From: CATOSK01 sp034423195
Lineage (GTDB): Bacteria > Chloroflexota > Dehalococcoidia > Lucifugimonadales > UBA3495
Assembly (NCBI GenBank): GCA_034423195.1
Contig: DAOUIZ010000016.1
Coordinates: 1-29,687 of the forward strand
Direction of reading: 5' to 3'
DNA: 29,687 bases
Both the position numbers and the translations under genes were made by a program. The first letter of the stretch is position 1. The number at the start of each line of letters is the position of its first letter. Under the pieces are notes generated by a model. That model was not told the DNA's origin and did no database searches. It worked only from the letters and a program-made list of their open reading frames with translations. This document shows positions 1-10,599 of this stretch, piece by piece.

Positions 1-1118
1 CAATGGTCAACGGTACCCTGGGACACGGAGACGAGATGGACGCCCACGACGGAGATGGGCGGGGAACGCACATTCTGGCCGCCACGACGGCCTCGGCTCT
101 GGCCTGCGGTCAGCTGGTGAAGGCCAGCGGGCCGGAGGTCCTGCGGGCAGTCATCCTGGGGTATGAACTGTCCAAGAGGATAGTCGGAGTGGCCAACCGG
201 GTGGAAAGAGAGACTGGAAAGTCCTTCGGGCCGGTGGATGCGGGCAACACCATGGGGGCGACCGCGGCCGCCGGCATCGCCCTGGACCTGCAGCCGGAAC
301 GGCTGGAAGTCGCCCTGGGGCTGGCGGCCCACATGTCCTGCAACATTGCTGCCTACACCAGGGAAACCGAGCGCATGACCGCCTCTTTCCTCCGGGGTGG
401 GGTGGGCGCCCGGAATGGAGTATCCGCCGCGCTGATGGCCAAGGTGGGCTATGACGCTCCACCGGACATTTTGGATGGAGAGCCAGGTTTCCTCAGCAGC
501 CGCCTGGGAATCCAGGGCCCTGGCCCCGAGTTCGTGGAAACCCTGGGCGAGGAGTTCGGCATCACCGGCATAATCTTCAAGCGACAGAACGCGGGGGGCG
601 GCAACCACGTCGCCCGGCTGATCCTCGTCGAGTTGATGACCGAAAACGGTTTGACCAGCTCTGACATCGCGGAAATTAGGGTGGAACTGGTCCCCCGGCG
701 GGGCATCCACCATCATTCCGGTTATGGCGAGAGGGTGCTTGCACTGGCCGCGGTGTATAGCGGCATGGGGCCTCGCGAGGCTCACGACGAAACCTACTAC
801 GACACTCCCGAAGTCAACGCTATCCGGGAGCGCGTCAAGATCTCGGACCGGGATGACTGGACCGGATATGAAGACCGCTTCTACGCCGGGGTAACCGTCG
901 CGACCAAGGATGGCAGAACCCTGAGCAGAGAGAGCAACGACCGGCAGATGACCGAGGCGGAACTGGACGCCAAGTTCCGCTATCTGGTCACTCTGCGGGC
1001 TGGGGAGGCCAAAGCCACAGAGTTGGGCAGCGTCCTGAAGCGGCTGGATACCGTGGGCGACATATCCGAGGTGATGGCCAAACTGGAGCTTCCGGCAGCC
1101 GGAATCAAGGGAATTTAG
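1..1118 (+). CDS. MmgE/PrpD family protein, 5' end outside the window
   Basis: The readable part is about 371 aa of a protein in the MmgE/PrpD (2-methylcitrate dehydratase-like) family. These proteins dehydrate or isomerise hydroxylated carboxylic acids, and most members have no known substrate. The segment GHGDEMDAHD followed by THILAATTASAL matches the conserved region that normally lies about 85 residues into the protein. The N-terminus is therefore cut off by the window edge, and the ATG at 3 is probably internal. The all-helical domain (through GARNGVSAALMAKVGYDAP) and the C-terminal small domain are present, ending in a TAG/TAA-rich stretch at 1118. A full-length family member lies at 12850-14244 on the other strand, but the two are divergent and not a simple duplication. 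Family assignment is firm; the substrate is unknown. Confidence 0.88.
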   Translation, partial: MVNGTLGHGDEMDAHDGDGRGTHILAATTASALACGQLVKASGPEVLRAVILGYELSKRIVGVANRVERETGKSFGPVDAGNTMGATAAAGIALDLQPERLEVALGLAAHMSCNIAAYTRETERMTASFLRGGVGARNGVSAALMAKVGYDAPPDILDGEPGFLSSRLGIQGPGPEFVETLGEEFGITGIIFKRQNAGGGNHVARLILVELMTENGLTSSDIAEIRVELVPRRGIHHHSGYGERVLALAAVYSGMGPREAHDETYYDTPEVNAIRERVKISDRDDWTGYEDRFYAGVTVATKDGRTLSRESNDRQMTEAELDAKFRYLVTLRAGEAKATELGSVLKRLDTVGDISEVMAKLELPAAGIKGI

Positions 1119-1495
1119 CGGCGGCGGCGTAGGGCTGCCCTTTCGCCTTAGACTTTCCCATGCCACGACCCAGTCGGCCGGGTTTCCATACCTGGGAAAC
1201 GGGGGGGTTCGGAAAGGTTGCAAGCCCGGCAGATATCCTCTGGCTGAAGCTGAGACGGCCCCAAATTACTGGGCCCACCTCAGTTCCTGCTGGGCCGTTC
1301 CCAAGTGCTGGCTCCGGTCCTTGGCCGGCCGTCGAGCGGCTTCCCTGCGGGACTGGGCTCCCCGGTCTGGCCGCTCATCCGGTCAATGAGGGTGCCATCA
1401 GCAGATGCTAAGTGTCGCCCATTACCGCGAGCACTTTGCATCAGGACCCTCAGGTCCGGCAGCGCCGGGCTGGGCTGCCGAACATGGGACCGGAC
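1119..1495. other. Intergenic stretch without a recognisable gene
   Basis: About 380 bp between the MmgE/PrpD gene and the receiver-domain fragment. Open frames here translate into Pro/Gly/Arg-rich sequence typical of GC-rich shadow reading, with no SD-supported start and no recognisable domain. It may be decayed sequence upstream of the broken response regulator. No terminator with a U-tract and no RNA gene was seen. Confidence 0.6.
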
Positions 1496-1669
1496 ATGAA
1501 CGGCACAGTAGTGATAGTCGAAGACGACACCAGGATCGCCAACTGGGTCAAGGTCTACTTCGAGCGGGCCGGATTCTCCGGAAATAGTGCCCGCGACGGC
1601 GAGACTGGCCTGGAACTGGCTCCGGACCTGGTTGTCCTCGACCTGACGCTTCCCCGCATGGACGGCTAG
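1496..1669 (+). pseudogene. Truncated response-regulator receiver domain
   Basis: A 57-codon frame starts at ATG 1496 and reads like the first half of a two-component receiver domain. The acidic cluster EDD follows a VVIV strand near the start, and the phosphoacceptor strand VVLDLTLP is present, ending at RMDG. Two things show decay. About five or six residues seem to be missing between GLELA and PDLVVLD, where receivers have the end of helix 2. The frame also stops straight after the Asp loop, so helix 3, the conserved Thr/Ser and Lys, and any output domain are absent. The TAG at 1667-1669 overlaps the stop codon of the convergent chelatase gene (1666-1668). An ATG at 1484 is also possible. 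It is most likely a remnant that is not functional as a regulator. Confidence 0.6.
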
Positions 1670-3774
1670 GAAAACCCGAGGCGGCGGACCATGGACTGGA
1701 CTTCGGCCGGGTCCAGGTCAGGTTCTTCCCCATCGGGAAGCTGCTGTCGGACGGCGTCGGCAAGGCGGTCCGCGCGGAGGTCGTCCAGCTTGATGCAGCG
1801 GGATCCCATGGCATCGGCCAAGGTTTGAGCCATGCCCAGCTTGAGGAATCCCAGCTCGGTGTCCACGACCACGGAGGAGAACTTCTTGTCCTCGAACAGG
1901 GAGGCGACGCCCTGTGCCTCGGTCACGGCGGCGGCGGCCGAGGATGAGTAGTCCATGGAGACGTTGGCCCGGCCGTCGGACAGGACCACCACCAGGGGTA
2001 GCACATCCCGGTCCTTGAGACGCTCGGTCTCCAGGACTTCAAGGGCAAGATACAACCCCCGGGACAGGGGAGTGCGTCCGCCGGTGGGCATGTCCTGGAG
2101 GTAGACCTGGGCCAGGTCGACGCTGTTGGTGGGAGGCAGGAGCAGGTCGGCGTGGGTGCCCCGGAAGCTGATCAGCGCAACCCGGTCGCGGCGCTGGTAG
2201 GCGTCCAGAAGCAGGGAAAGGATGGCGCCCTTGACGGCAACCATCCGGCGCTGGGCCCCCATGGAGCCGCTGGCGTCCACGACGAACAGGATGAGGCTGC
2301 CGGTGCGGGTCTCGCGGACCTTCTCGCGGACATCCCAAGTCTCTATCAGGAGAGCGCTGCCCGACCCGTCCGGGGTCTCGGAACGGCGGCGATGCTGGTG
2401 GGGAGCGGCAGCCCGCAGGGTGGCATCCAAGGCCAAGTCCGACACCGGCCCCTGGGGGACGGCGGAGCGAACGTAGCGGCCCACAGAGGAACTGCTGACG
2501 GTGACGGCGCGGCGCCCGGTGCTCTGCCGGGCGCGGCGGTCGGCGGGCTCAAGCTGGAGGGACTCGACGGAGTAGGGGTCGCCGGTCTCGAACCACTGGT
2601 CCCCGGGGCCGGAGTCGCCGGGCGGCTCCTCGGCGGGGGGTTCTTCCCGGCGTTCTAAGTCAGAGGGGCCGGAGTCGGACTCGTTGTGGTCGTTGGAGTC
2701 CTGGGGCTGGTCCTGGGATTCCCGGTCCCGGTTCTGGTGCTCGTCGATCATGGCGTCGAGCTGTTCGGTGACCAGGTGCGGCTGCTGGAATGGAAGACGG
2801 CGCTGGCGGTGCAGCAGGGCCATCTGGGCGGCTTCCCGCACGTCCTCAACATTGACCTCGGTGCGGCCCTCATAGGCGGCGATGGTGCTGGCGGTCTTGT
2901 ACATGACGATGTCGCCGCGCAGGCCATCCACCTGGTACTCGGCGCAGATGTCGGTTATCAGGTCAAGGATGTCATCGCCAACGGTGACGAGGGGAAGGAG
3001 TTCCCGGCTCCGCAGCAGGCGTTCCCGTTCCTGGGCCTCAGCTTCATCCCAGCCGGCGATGAAGGAGTGGGGTTCGGCCTCGAAGGAGATGCGGCGGCGG
3101 ACCACCTCGCGGCGGTCTTGGGGTTCCAGGGAGCCGTCCACCTCGACGGCCAGGCCGAAGCGGTCGAGCAACTGGGGCCGCAGGTCTCCTTCCTCCGGGT
3201 TCATGGTGCCGACGAGGATGAATTCGGCGGCGTGGCTGACGGAGATGCCCTCCCGCTCCACGTAGTTGCGGCCCATGGCGGCGGCGTCGAGGAGCACGTC
3301 AACCAGGTGGTCGTTGAGCAGGTTGACCTCGTCGATGTAGAGAATGCCGCGGTGGGCGGCGGCGATGAGTCCCGGTTCAAAGCTCTTGGCGCCGGTCTTG
3401 ATGGCGGACTCAATGTCCAGCGAGCCGACCAGGCGGTCCTCGGTGGCACCGACGGGCAGGTCCACGATGCGGACCTGGTGGCTGACCGGATGGACCGCCA
3501 CCTGGGGAGGGTCGCAGCGCTGGCATAGTCCCTGCCGCTGCTCCGGGGAACAGCTGTAAGGACAGCCCTGTACCACCGAAACCTCGGGAAGCAGGGCGGC
3601 CAGGGAACGGACGGCGGTGGACTTGGCGGTGCCCTTCTTGCCCCGGATCAGGACGCCGCCGATCTTGGGGTTGACGGTGTTGAGCAGGAGTGCCCGTTTC
3701 ATGGCCTCCTGCCCAACGATGGCGGTGAAGGGGAACCAGGGTTCCTTCTGGGTCTCGGGTTGGGTGGTCAACAA
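1666..3774 (-). CDS. ChlI-ChlD fusion: AAA+/VWA subunit of a cobaltochelatase
   Basis: A 702-aa protein that should supply the ATP-driven motor for CobN, inserting Co2+ into the corrin ring. The N-terminal half is a ChlI-type AAA+ domain: Walker A GKKGTAKST at 45-53, a four-Cys cluster at 71, 75, 84 and 87 (CX3CX8CX2C), and Walker B ILYIDEV at 144-150. An acidic, Pro/Asp/Glu-rich linker (about 345-400) leads to a von Willebrand A domain with the MIDAS motif DASGS at 500-504, a Thr near 568 and LSDG at 598-601. This ChlI+ChlD fusion takes the place of CobS and CobT in organisms without those genes. The start is TTG 3774 or TTG 3771. An AGGAG at 3782-3778 overlaps the stop of cbtA, which suggests translational coupling. 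It is the last gene of the riboswitch-controlled operon. Confidence 0.9.
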   Translation of the reverse strand: MLTTQPETQKEPWFPFTAIVGQEAMKRALLLNTVNPKIGGVLIRGKKGTAKSTAVRSLAALLPEVSVVQGCPYSCSPEQRQGLCQRCDPPQVAVHPVSHQVRIVDLPVGATEDRLVGSLDIESAIKTGAKSFEPGLIAAAHRGILYIDEVNLLNDHLVDVLLDAAAMGRNYVEREGISVSHAAEFILVGTMNPEEGDLRPQLLDRFGLAVEVDGSLEPQDRREVVRRRISFEAEPHSFIAGWDEAEAQERERLLRSRELLPLVTVGDDILDLITDICAEYQVDGLRGDIVMYKTASTIAAYEGRTEVNVEDVREAAQMALLHRQRRLPFQQPHLVTEQLDAMIDEHQNRDRESQDQPQDSNDHNESDSGPSDLERREEPPAEEPPGDSGPGDQWFETGDPYSVESLQLEPADRRARQSTGRRAVTVSSSSVGRYVRSAVPQGPVSDLALDATLRAAAPHQHRRRSETPDGSGSALLIETWDVREKVRETRTGSLILFVVDASGSMGAQRRMVAVKGAILSLLLDAYQRRDRVALISFRGTHADLLLPPTNSVDLAQVYLQDMPTGGRTPLSRGLYLALEVLETERLKDRDVLPLVVVLSDGRANVSMDYSSSAAAAVTEAQGVASLFEDKKFSSVVVDTELGFLKLGMAQTLADAMGSRCIKLDDLRADRLADAVRQQLPDGEEPDLDPAEVQSMVRRLGFS

Positions 3775-3780
3775 CGACTC

Positions 3781-4551
3781 CTAGCCGACTGAGACCCGCT
3801 CGGCGGACGCCGGATTGGCGCAAATGCCCTTTTCCTTGTAGCGAATATACCCGGTGACGCCGAGGGCAATCCCCATCCAGAGCAGGAAGTGGCCGATGAC
3901 GGTGAAGGAGCGGAACATTATGACCAATCCCTCCGGCACCCACTCCGGAATTGCGTCCGGGTTGCCTGGAATCAGCAGGAAGGCGGCGATGGCGACGACG
4001 GCGTAGGCTGCGGCAACACCAGCCAGGCCGAGCCAGCGACCGGCTCCGTGGGGCTGGGCCTGGACCACCTTGCGGACCGCGAAGCAGACTCCAACCACCG
4101 CGAGGATGGACACCGCGATGAACAGGAACTGGAAGCCCTGCCGGGCCAGCAGGGACGTTCCTTCCCCAATTCCCGGCGGATTCAGCGGGTATTTCAGCTG
4201 GGCAAACAGGGATATGGCCCAGAAGCCCAGGAAACCGGCGATGGAGGACCAGGCCCACATGCTCCAGCCCGGAGAGGCAAGCCTGACCAGGTGGTAGAGG
4301 CCGGTGAAGACGGCGCCGAACAGGACGCCGAGAACAGCCAGGCCGGCGACCATGCCAATGCGCTGAACGCCGAGGGAGATGGCAATGCCTTCCTCTTCAG
4401 GCTCCCCAGTTGGGGCTTCAGCAGCGGCGGCCGCTTCCTCCAGAGTGATAGCCCACTCCATGACGGGGACGTTGAAGACGTTGAAATAGGCACCGACGAG
4501 CAATCCCGCGACCACACCCATTACCAGCGAAACGGGAAGTACGCTTCTCAT
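3781..4551 (-). CDS. cbtA: CbtA family cobalt transporter subunit
   Basis: A 256-aa integral membrane protein of the CbtA family, the predicted larger subunit of a B12-regulated cobalt importer. Hydrophobic segments fall near residues 5-25, 65-88, 98-115, 138-158, 170-194 and 212-236, giving five or six membrane spans. The segment AQLKYPLNPPGIGEG matches the conserved Lys-Tyr-Pro-x-Asn-Pro-Pro motif of this family. An acidic insert lies around residues 38-55. The start is ATG 4551, preceded by an AAGGTGG-like SD. It lies 132 bp downstream of cbtB and 6 bp upstream of the chelatase gene. Both that pairing and the upstream cobalamin riboswitch support cobalt as the substrate. The family assignment comes from sequence and context; transport has not been shown here. 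Confidence 0.85.
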   Translation of the reverse strand: MRSVLPVSLVMGVVAGLLVGAYFNVFNVPVMEWAITLEEAAAAAEAPTGEPEEEGIAISLGVQRIGMVAGLAVLGVLFGAVFTGLYHLVRLASPGWSMWAWSSIAGFLGFWAISLFAQLKYPLNPPGIGEGTSLLARQGFQFLFIAVSILAVVGVCFAVRKVVQAQPHGAGRWLGLAGVAAAYAVVAIAAFLLIPGNPDAIPEWVPEGLVIMFRSFTVIGHFLLWMGIALGVTGYIRYKEKGICANPASAERVSVG

Positions 4552-4598
4552 GCCTGCACCACCTTTCCGAGACTGATATTTCTGGGCAAGTTGAACCA

Positions 4599-4665
4599 GG
4601 GGAGGCGATGCCTCCTCAGTTCACGGTTGGATTACAAAAGGGTCTGGGGCGGCGTCAACCGCCCC
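4599..4665 (-). terminator. Hairpins between cbtB and cbtA, possible attenuator
   Basis: On the - strand a 7-bp GC stem (GGGGCGG at 4646-4652 paired with CCGCCCC at 4659-4665) is followed by AGACCCTTTTGT, a weak U-tract. A second stem, GGAGGC/GCCTCC with a 3-nt loop (4601-4615), lies closer to cbtA. Together they could cut down readthrough from cbtB into cbtA or protect the cbtB message. The U-tract is poor, so strong termination is doubtful. Confidence 0.4.
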
Positions 4666-4683
4666 GGTTGCTTCAGCGGACGC

Positions 4684-4884
4684 CTAGTGGCACATGAAGG
4701 CGACGTGGCGGGCGTGATGGAAGACCTCGTGGACCGCGCCCAGGATGGCGGGGGAGCCGAGGGCGGCACCGTGAACCGCGCCGTCAACGTAGCCGACCAT
4801 GTACAGGACGCCGGCGCCCAAAACGACCCAGGGCGCCCAGACCGGGGTCTCCCGCGAGCGAAGAGCGTTCATCAAAGTAGTCAT
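4684..4884 (-). CDS. cbtB: CbtB family cobalt transporter subunit
   Basis: A 66-aa protein with one membrane span (about residues 17-33) and a His-rich C-terminus, HEVFHHARHVAFMCH, which is the hallmark of CbtB. The C-terminal His and Cys residues probably present or bind Co2+ for the CbtA channel. The start ATG 4884 has a good SD, AGGGAGG, seven or so bases upstream. A possible internal promoter (TTCACC, then 18 bp, then TACAAT with an extended TGG) lies in the 128-bp gap upstream, but it is weak. The gene sits in the usual order cbtB-cbtA and downstream of cobN in the B12-controlled operon. Confidence 0.85.
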   Translation of the reverse strand: MTTLMNALRSRETPVWAPWVVLGAGVLYMVGYVDGAVHGAALGSPAILGAVHEVFHHARHVAFMCH

Positions 4885-5012
4885 GGATCCCTCCCTTTAT
4901 TGTTTGGCCTGCCTGGCCAGATTGTCTTGCCCTTTAGTATTCCCGGACGGTGGGGCCGATTGTACCAGACCCGGGCCGTGCCGGTGAAGAATACCCGAAA
5001 TTGCAGCGACGG

Positions 5013-5420
5013 TCACCGTTCCACGAAGACGATGCCGTCGCGCCCGACGTAACGGTCCCGCATTTCCTCGAAAGCCCGGAGCTTTTCCGGCTGGAACTCG
5101 GTGCGTTTCTCATTCTCGTCCAGCATGGGATTCGGGAAATAGCAGCGGACCAGGGTTTCCTCCCAGTTGCGGGAGAAGCGGACGTAGTAGGACTTCATGT
5201 TCCCGTGGCTGTTGGCCTCGACAAACTGGATGCCGTCGACATTTTCCATCTTGAGGTGGAAGTGCCAGTTGTCGGCCTCGATGGTGGCCCAGCCGTTGTG
5301 GACCTCCGGCTCCTTGATGCCGTGGGCGTGGTTTTCGCTGACAACCTCGCCCGCGCCGACGACCCACATCATTTCTTCATTGGTGGTCAACTCGTTCAGC
5401 AGCTCCAGGGTTATTTCCAC
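5013..5420 (-). CDS. Unidentified 135-aa protein in the cobalt operon, possibly ChuX/HutX-like
   Basis: The frame is open back to 5480, but the start is most likely GTG 5420: a perfect AGGAGG (5432-5427) sits 6 nt upstream, and the longer frame would run into cobN. The protein is soluble, with no signal peptide. It has a central HFHL motif (His53, His55) inside NGWATIEADNWHFHL, then a DGIQFVEA strand. It ends with a helix, PEKLRAFEEMRDRY, and the strand GIVFVE. That order resembles ChuX/HutX/HemS-type haem-utilisation proteins, which bind or degrade haem, but this is a visual resemblance only. Placed 28 bp after cobN and before cbtB, it is well positioned to handle a corrin or cobalt for the chelatase. 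The function is unknown; the gene itself is well supported. Confidence 0.8.
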   Translation of the reverse strand: MEITLELLNELTTNEEMMWVVGAGEVVSENHAHGIKEPEVHNGWATIEADNWHFHLKMENVDGIQFVEANSHGNMKSYYVRFSRNWEETLVRCYFPNPMLDENEKRTEFQPEKLRAFEEMRDRYVGRDGIVFVER

Positions 5421-5448
5421 TTGCGGCCTCCTTGCCAGCGGGACGGGA

Positions 5449-9312
<3,864 letters not shown>

Positions 9313-9340
9313 GCTGTGACGATCCTCGCTGTTTTTCCTG

Positions 9341-10039
9341 TTAGTCCGGTTCTCGGGAAGGCCGAGGGAGTACCATGATGGACAGGTCGCTGAACTCGTC
9401 GGAGAGTTGGGCGCACTGGTCCAGGGTGCCGCGCCAGGCCTGTTCGTCGTCGAAGGTAAGCCGCTGGTAGACGATAACCGGCCGGTCGCCCGGGACTCCG
9501 GCCTCGACCAGGTTGGCCGCTATCAGGGGCGGCATCAGGTCGAAGGGCCGGGGCAAGAGGATGATGTTGCGGAGCCCCTCGTTCATGTGGTGCCGCAACT
9601 CGTCCAGATCGCCGGCGGTATCGGCCCGCTTGTGGAGTGTCACAAAAATGGACTCCTCCATGTAGATGCCGGTCCGGGCGGCGGCAAACTGAATGGAGCT
9701 GACCCCGGGGATGAGCTCGACCCTTCCGGCCCGGCGCTGCACCCGCTCAATCAGCTCCCGGGCGGAGACGTTCAGGTCGCCCCAAGCACAGACCACGCAG
9801 GTCTTTCCGGCCCGGACCTGCTCCTGGGCGTAGTCCAGCACTTGTTCCTGGTCCCGGTAACTCATGGGGCACAATTCGGCGTCGCCGGCCCACTGCTCCA
9901 CCACGTTGAGGACAGTGCGGAACCCGACCACCAGGTCGGCGGCGCGGATGGCCTGCTGCGCCCGCAGGGTCAGCATCTGCGGGTCGCCGGGCCCGACGCC
10001 GATAATGGTCATTGCGATGTCGTTATTGCCGGTCACCAT
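9341..10039 (-). CDS. cbiE: CbiE-like precorrin/cobalt-precorrin methyltransferase
   Basis: A 232-aa tetrapyrrole methylase-fold protein, closest to CbiE (cobalt-precorrin-7 C5-methyltransferase, equivalent to the N-terminal half of CobL). The SAM-binding glycine motif GVGPGDP is at 14-20, followed by the MLTLRAQQAIRAADLVVG helix-strand region. PGVSSIQFAAARTGI at 111-125 is the clearest CbiE signature. The loop that normally reads SGDP is WGDL here (86-89), so the protein is divergent. No CbiT domain or gene is present. ATG 10039 has AGGAAA just upstream; the GTG next to it may be used instead. It is the first gene after the riboswitch and lies 28 bp before cobN. It could methylate a related intermediate rather than precorrin-7. 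Confidence 0.72.
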   Translation of the reverse strand: MVTGNNDIAMTIIGVGPGDPQMLTLRAQQAIRAADLVVGFRTVLNVVEQWAGDAELCPMSYRDQEQVLDYAQEQVRAGKTCVVCAWGDLNVSARELIERVQRRAGRVELIPGVSSIQFAAARTGIYMEESIFVTLHKRADTAGDLDELRHHMNEGLRNIILLPRPFDLMPPLIAANLVEAGVPGDRPVIVYQRLTFDDEQAWRGTLDQCAQLSDEFSDLSIMVLPRPSREPD

Positions 10040-10065
10040 TTTCCTGCCGGAGAAGAGTAGTACCC

Positions 10066-10096
10066 AAATAAAAACCCCCGACTCTGCGTCGGGGGG
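10066..10096 (-). terminator. Intrinsic terminator of the cobalamin riboswitch
   Basis: On the - strand an 8-bp perfect stem (10088-10095 paired with 10075-10082, CCCCCGAC/GTCGGGGG) has a 5-nt loop and is followed by TTTTTATTT. It lies between the aptamer and cbiE, about 30 bp before the start codon. That is the position expected for a B12-dependent transcription terminator. Confidence 0.88.
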
Positions 10097-10164
10097 AGGG
10101 ATATTTTCAAGTTACTCGGGAAGGCCAAGCCAAGCCTGTCCCGGGGAACCCCCATCTGTATGGC

Positions 10165-10305
10165 GCAGAGTAGAGCCCCAATCACCCAGGCCGGTGTCCT
10201 GGCTTACGCTTCCCTCACAGATAAGCCTAGAGGAGCAGCGTTCACAGTGGCGCAACCGCGGCGGGCTTTCACCGCCTTTCCCGTTTGAACCTTTTAAGGG
10301 TCGCC
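10165..10305 (-). promoter_or_regulatory. Cobalamin riboswitch
   Basis: Read on the - strand, the region holds the conserved parts of a cobalamin aptamer in order. These are GGGAAAGGCGGTGAAA followed by GCCCGCCGCGG, then GCCACTGTGA, then GAGGGAAG, and the B12 box AAGCCAGGACACCGGCCTG. The downstream intrinsic terminator at 10096-10066 makes a transcriptional off-switch likely. The 8-nt ACTCTGCG just 3' of the aptamer (10171-10164) is complementary to CGCAGAGT in the terminator loop and stem (10088-10081), a candidate antiterminator pairing. It would control cbiE, cobN, the 135-aa gene, cbtB, cbtA and the chelatase gene. The outer boundaries are approximate. Confidence 0.93.
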
Positions 10306-10420
10306 GCTTTCGCCCTCCGAACGATGCAACTGTGATGCAACTTGTCGAAGCGGGCTGGGCGTCTCCTTAACGGCGCCTGGAGTGTGCAGCAGGTTTTTAA
10401 GGTGGGGTACGCTGGCGGCT

Positions 10421-10449
10421 ACTCTAATCCTGAGGGAAGGGGTTGTCAA
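10421..10449 (-). promoter_or_regulatory. Promoter of the cobalt/cobalamin operon
   Basis: On the - strand, TTGACA (10449-10444) is followed after exactly 17 bp by TAGAGT (10426-10421). Transcription would start near 10414, leaving about 110 nt before the riboswitch core. It is a good match to a housekeeping sigma-70/SigA promoter and the only strong one upstream of the riboswitch. Confidence 0.7.
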
Positions 10450-10521
10450 GCAATAATCGTAATCGTGCATCGGCCCGCTTCCCACGGCGGAAAATCGTAA
10501 CGCAGCGGTTTAGAGACTGGT

Positions 10522-10550
10522 TTGACACGCCCTGGCGATTCCCATATTTT
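10522..10550 (+). promoter_or_regulatory. Promoter of the Gfo/Idh/MocA gene
   Basis: TTGACA (10522-10527), a 17-bp spacer and TATTTT (10545-10550) form a housekeeping promoter, with transcription starting near 10557. It lies back to back with the riboswitch-operon promoter. It also rules out the upstream in-frame TTG at 10522 as a start codon, because that TTG is part of the -35 box. Confidence 0.72.
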
Positions 10551-10599
10551 AGTCCCGGCCCCGCAACCAGGCATCGGCCGTAATCCCGGAGGTGGACCT

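Noticed and set aside
1160..1499. Short + strand frames between the MmgE/PrpD gene and the receiver fragment
   Set aside because: No SD, no motif, and three overlapping frames of similar length, as expected in non-coding GC-rich DNA.
2686..3528. 280-aa + strand frame opposite the chelatase gene
   Set aside because: Val/Gly/Asp-rich shadow of the ChlI-ChlD reading frame, with no SD and no recognisable motif.
4885..5012. A second cobalamin riboswitch before cbtB
   Set aside because: No B12 box or conserved aptamer core was found in this gap, only a weak promoter-like sequence and the cbtB SD.
10522..10599. Upstream extension of the Gfo/Idh/MocA protein
   Set aside because: The extension begins in the -35 box of a good promoter, so it would not be transcribed; TTG 10600 has the SD.
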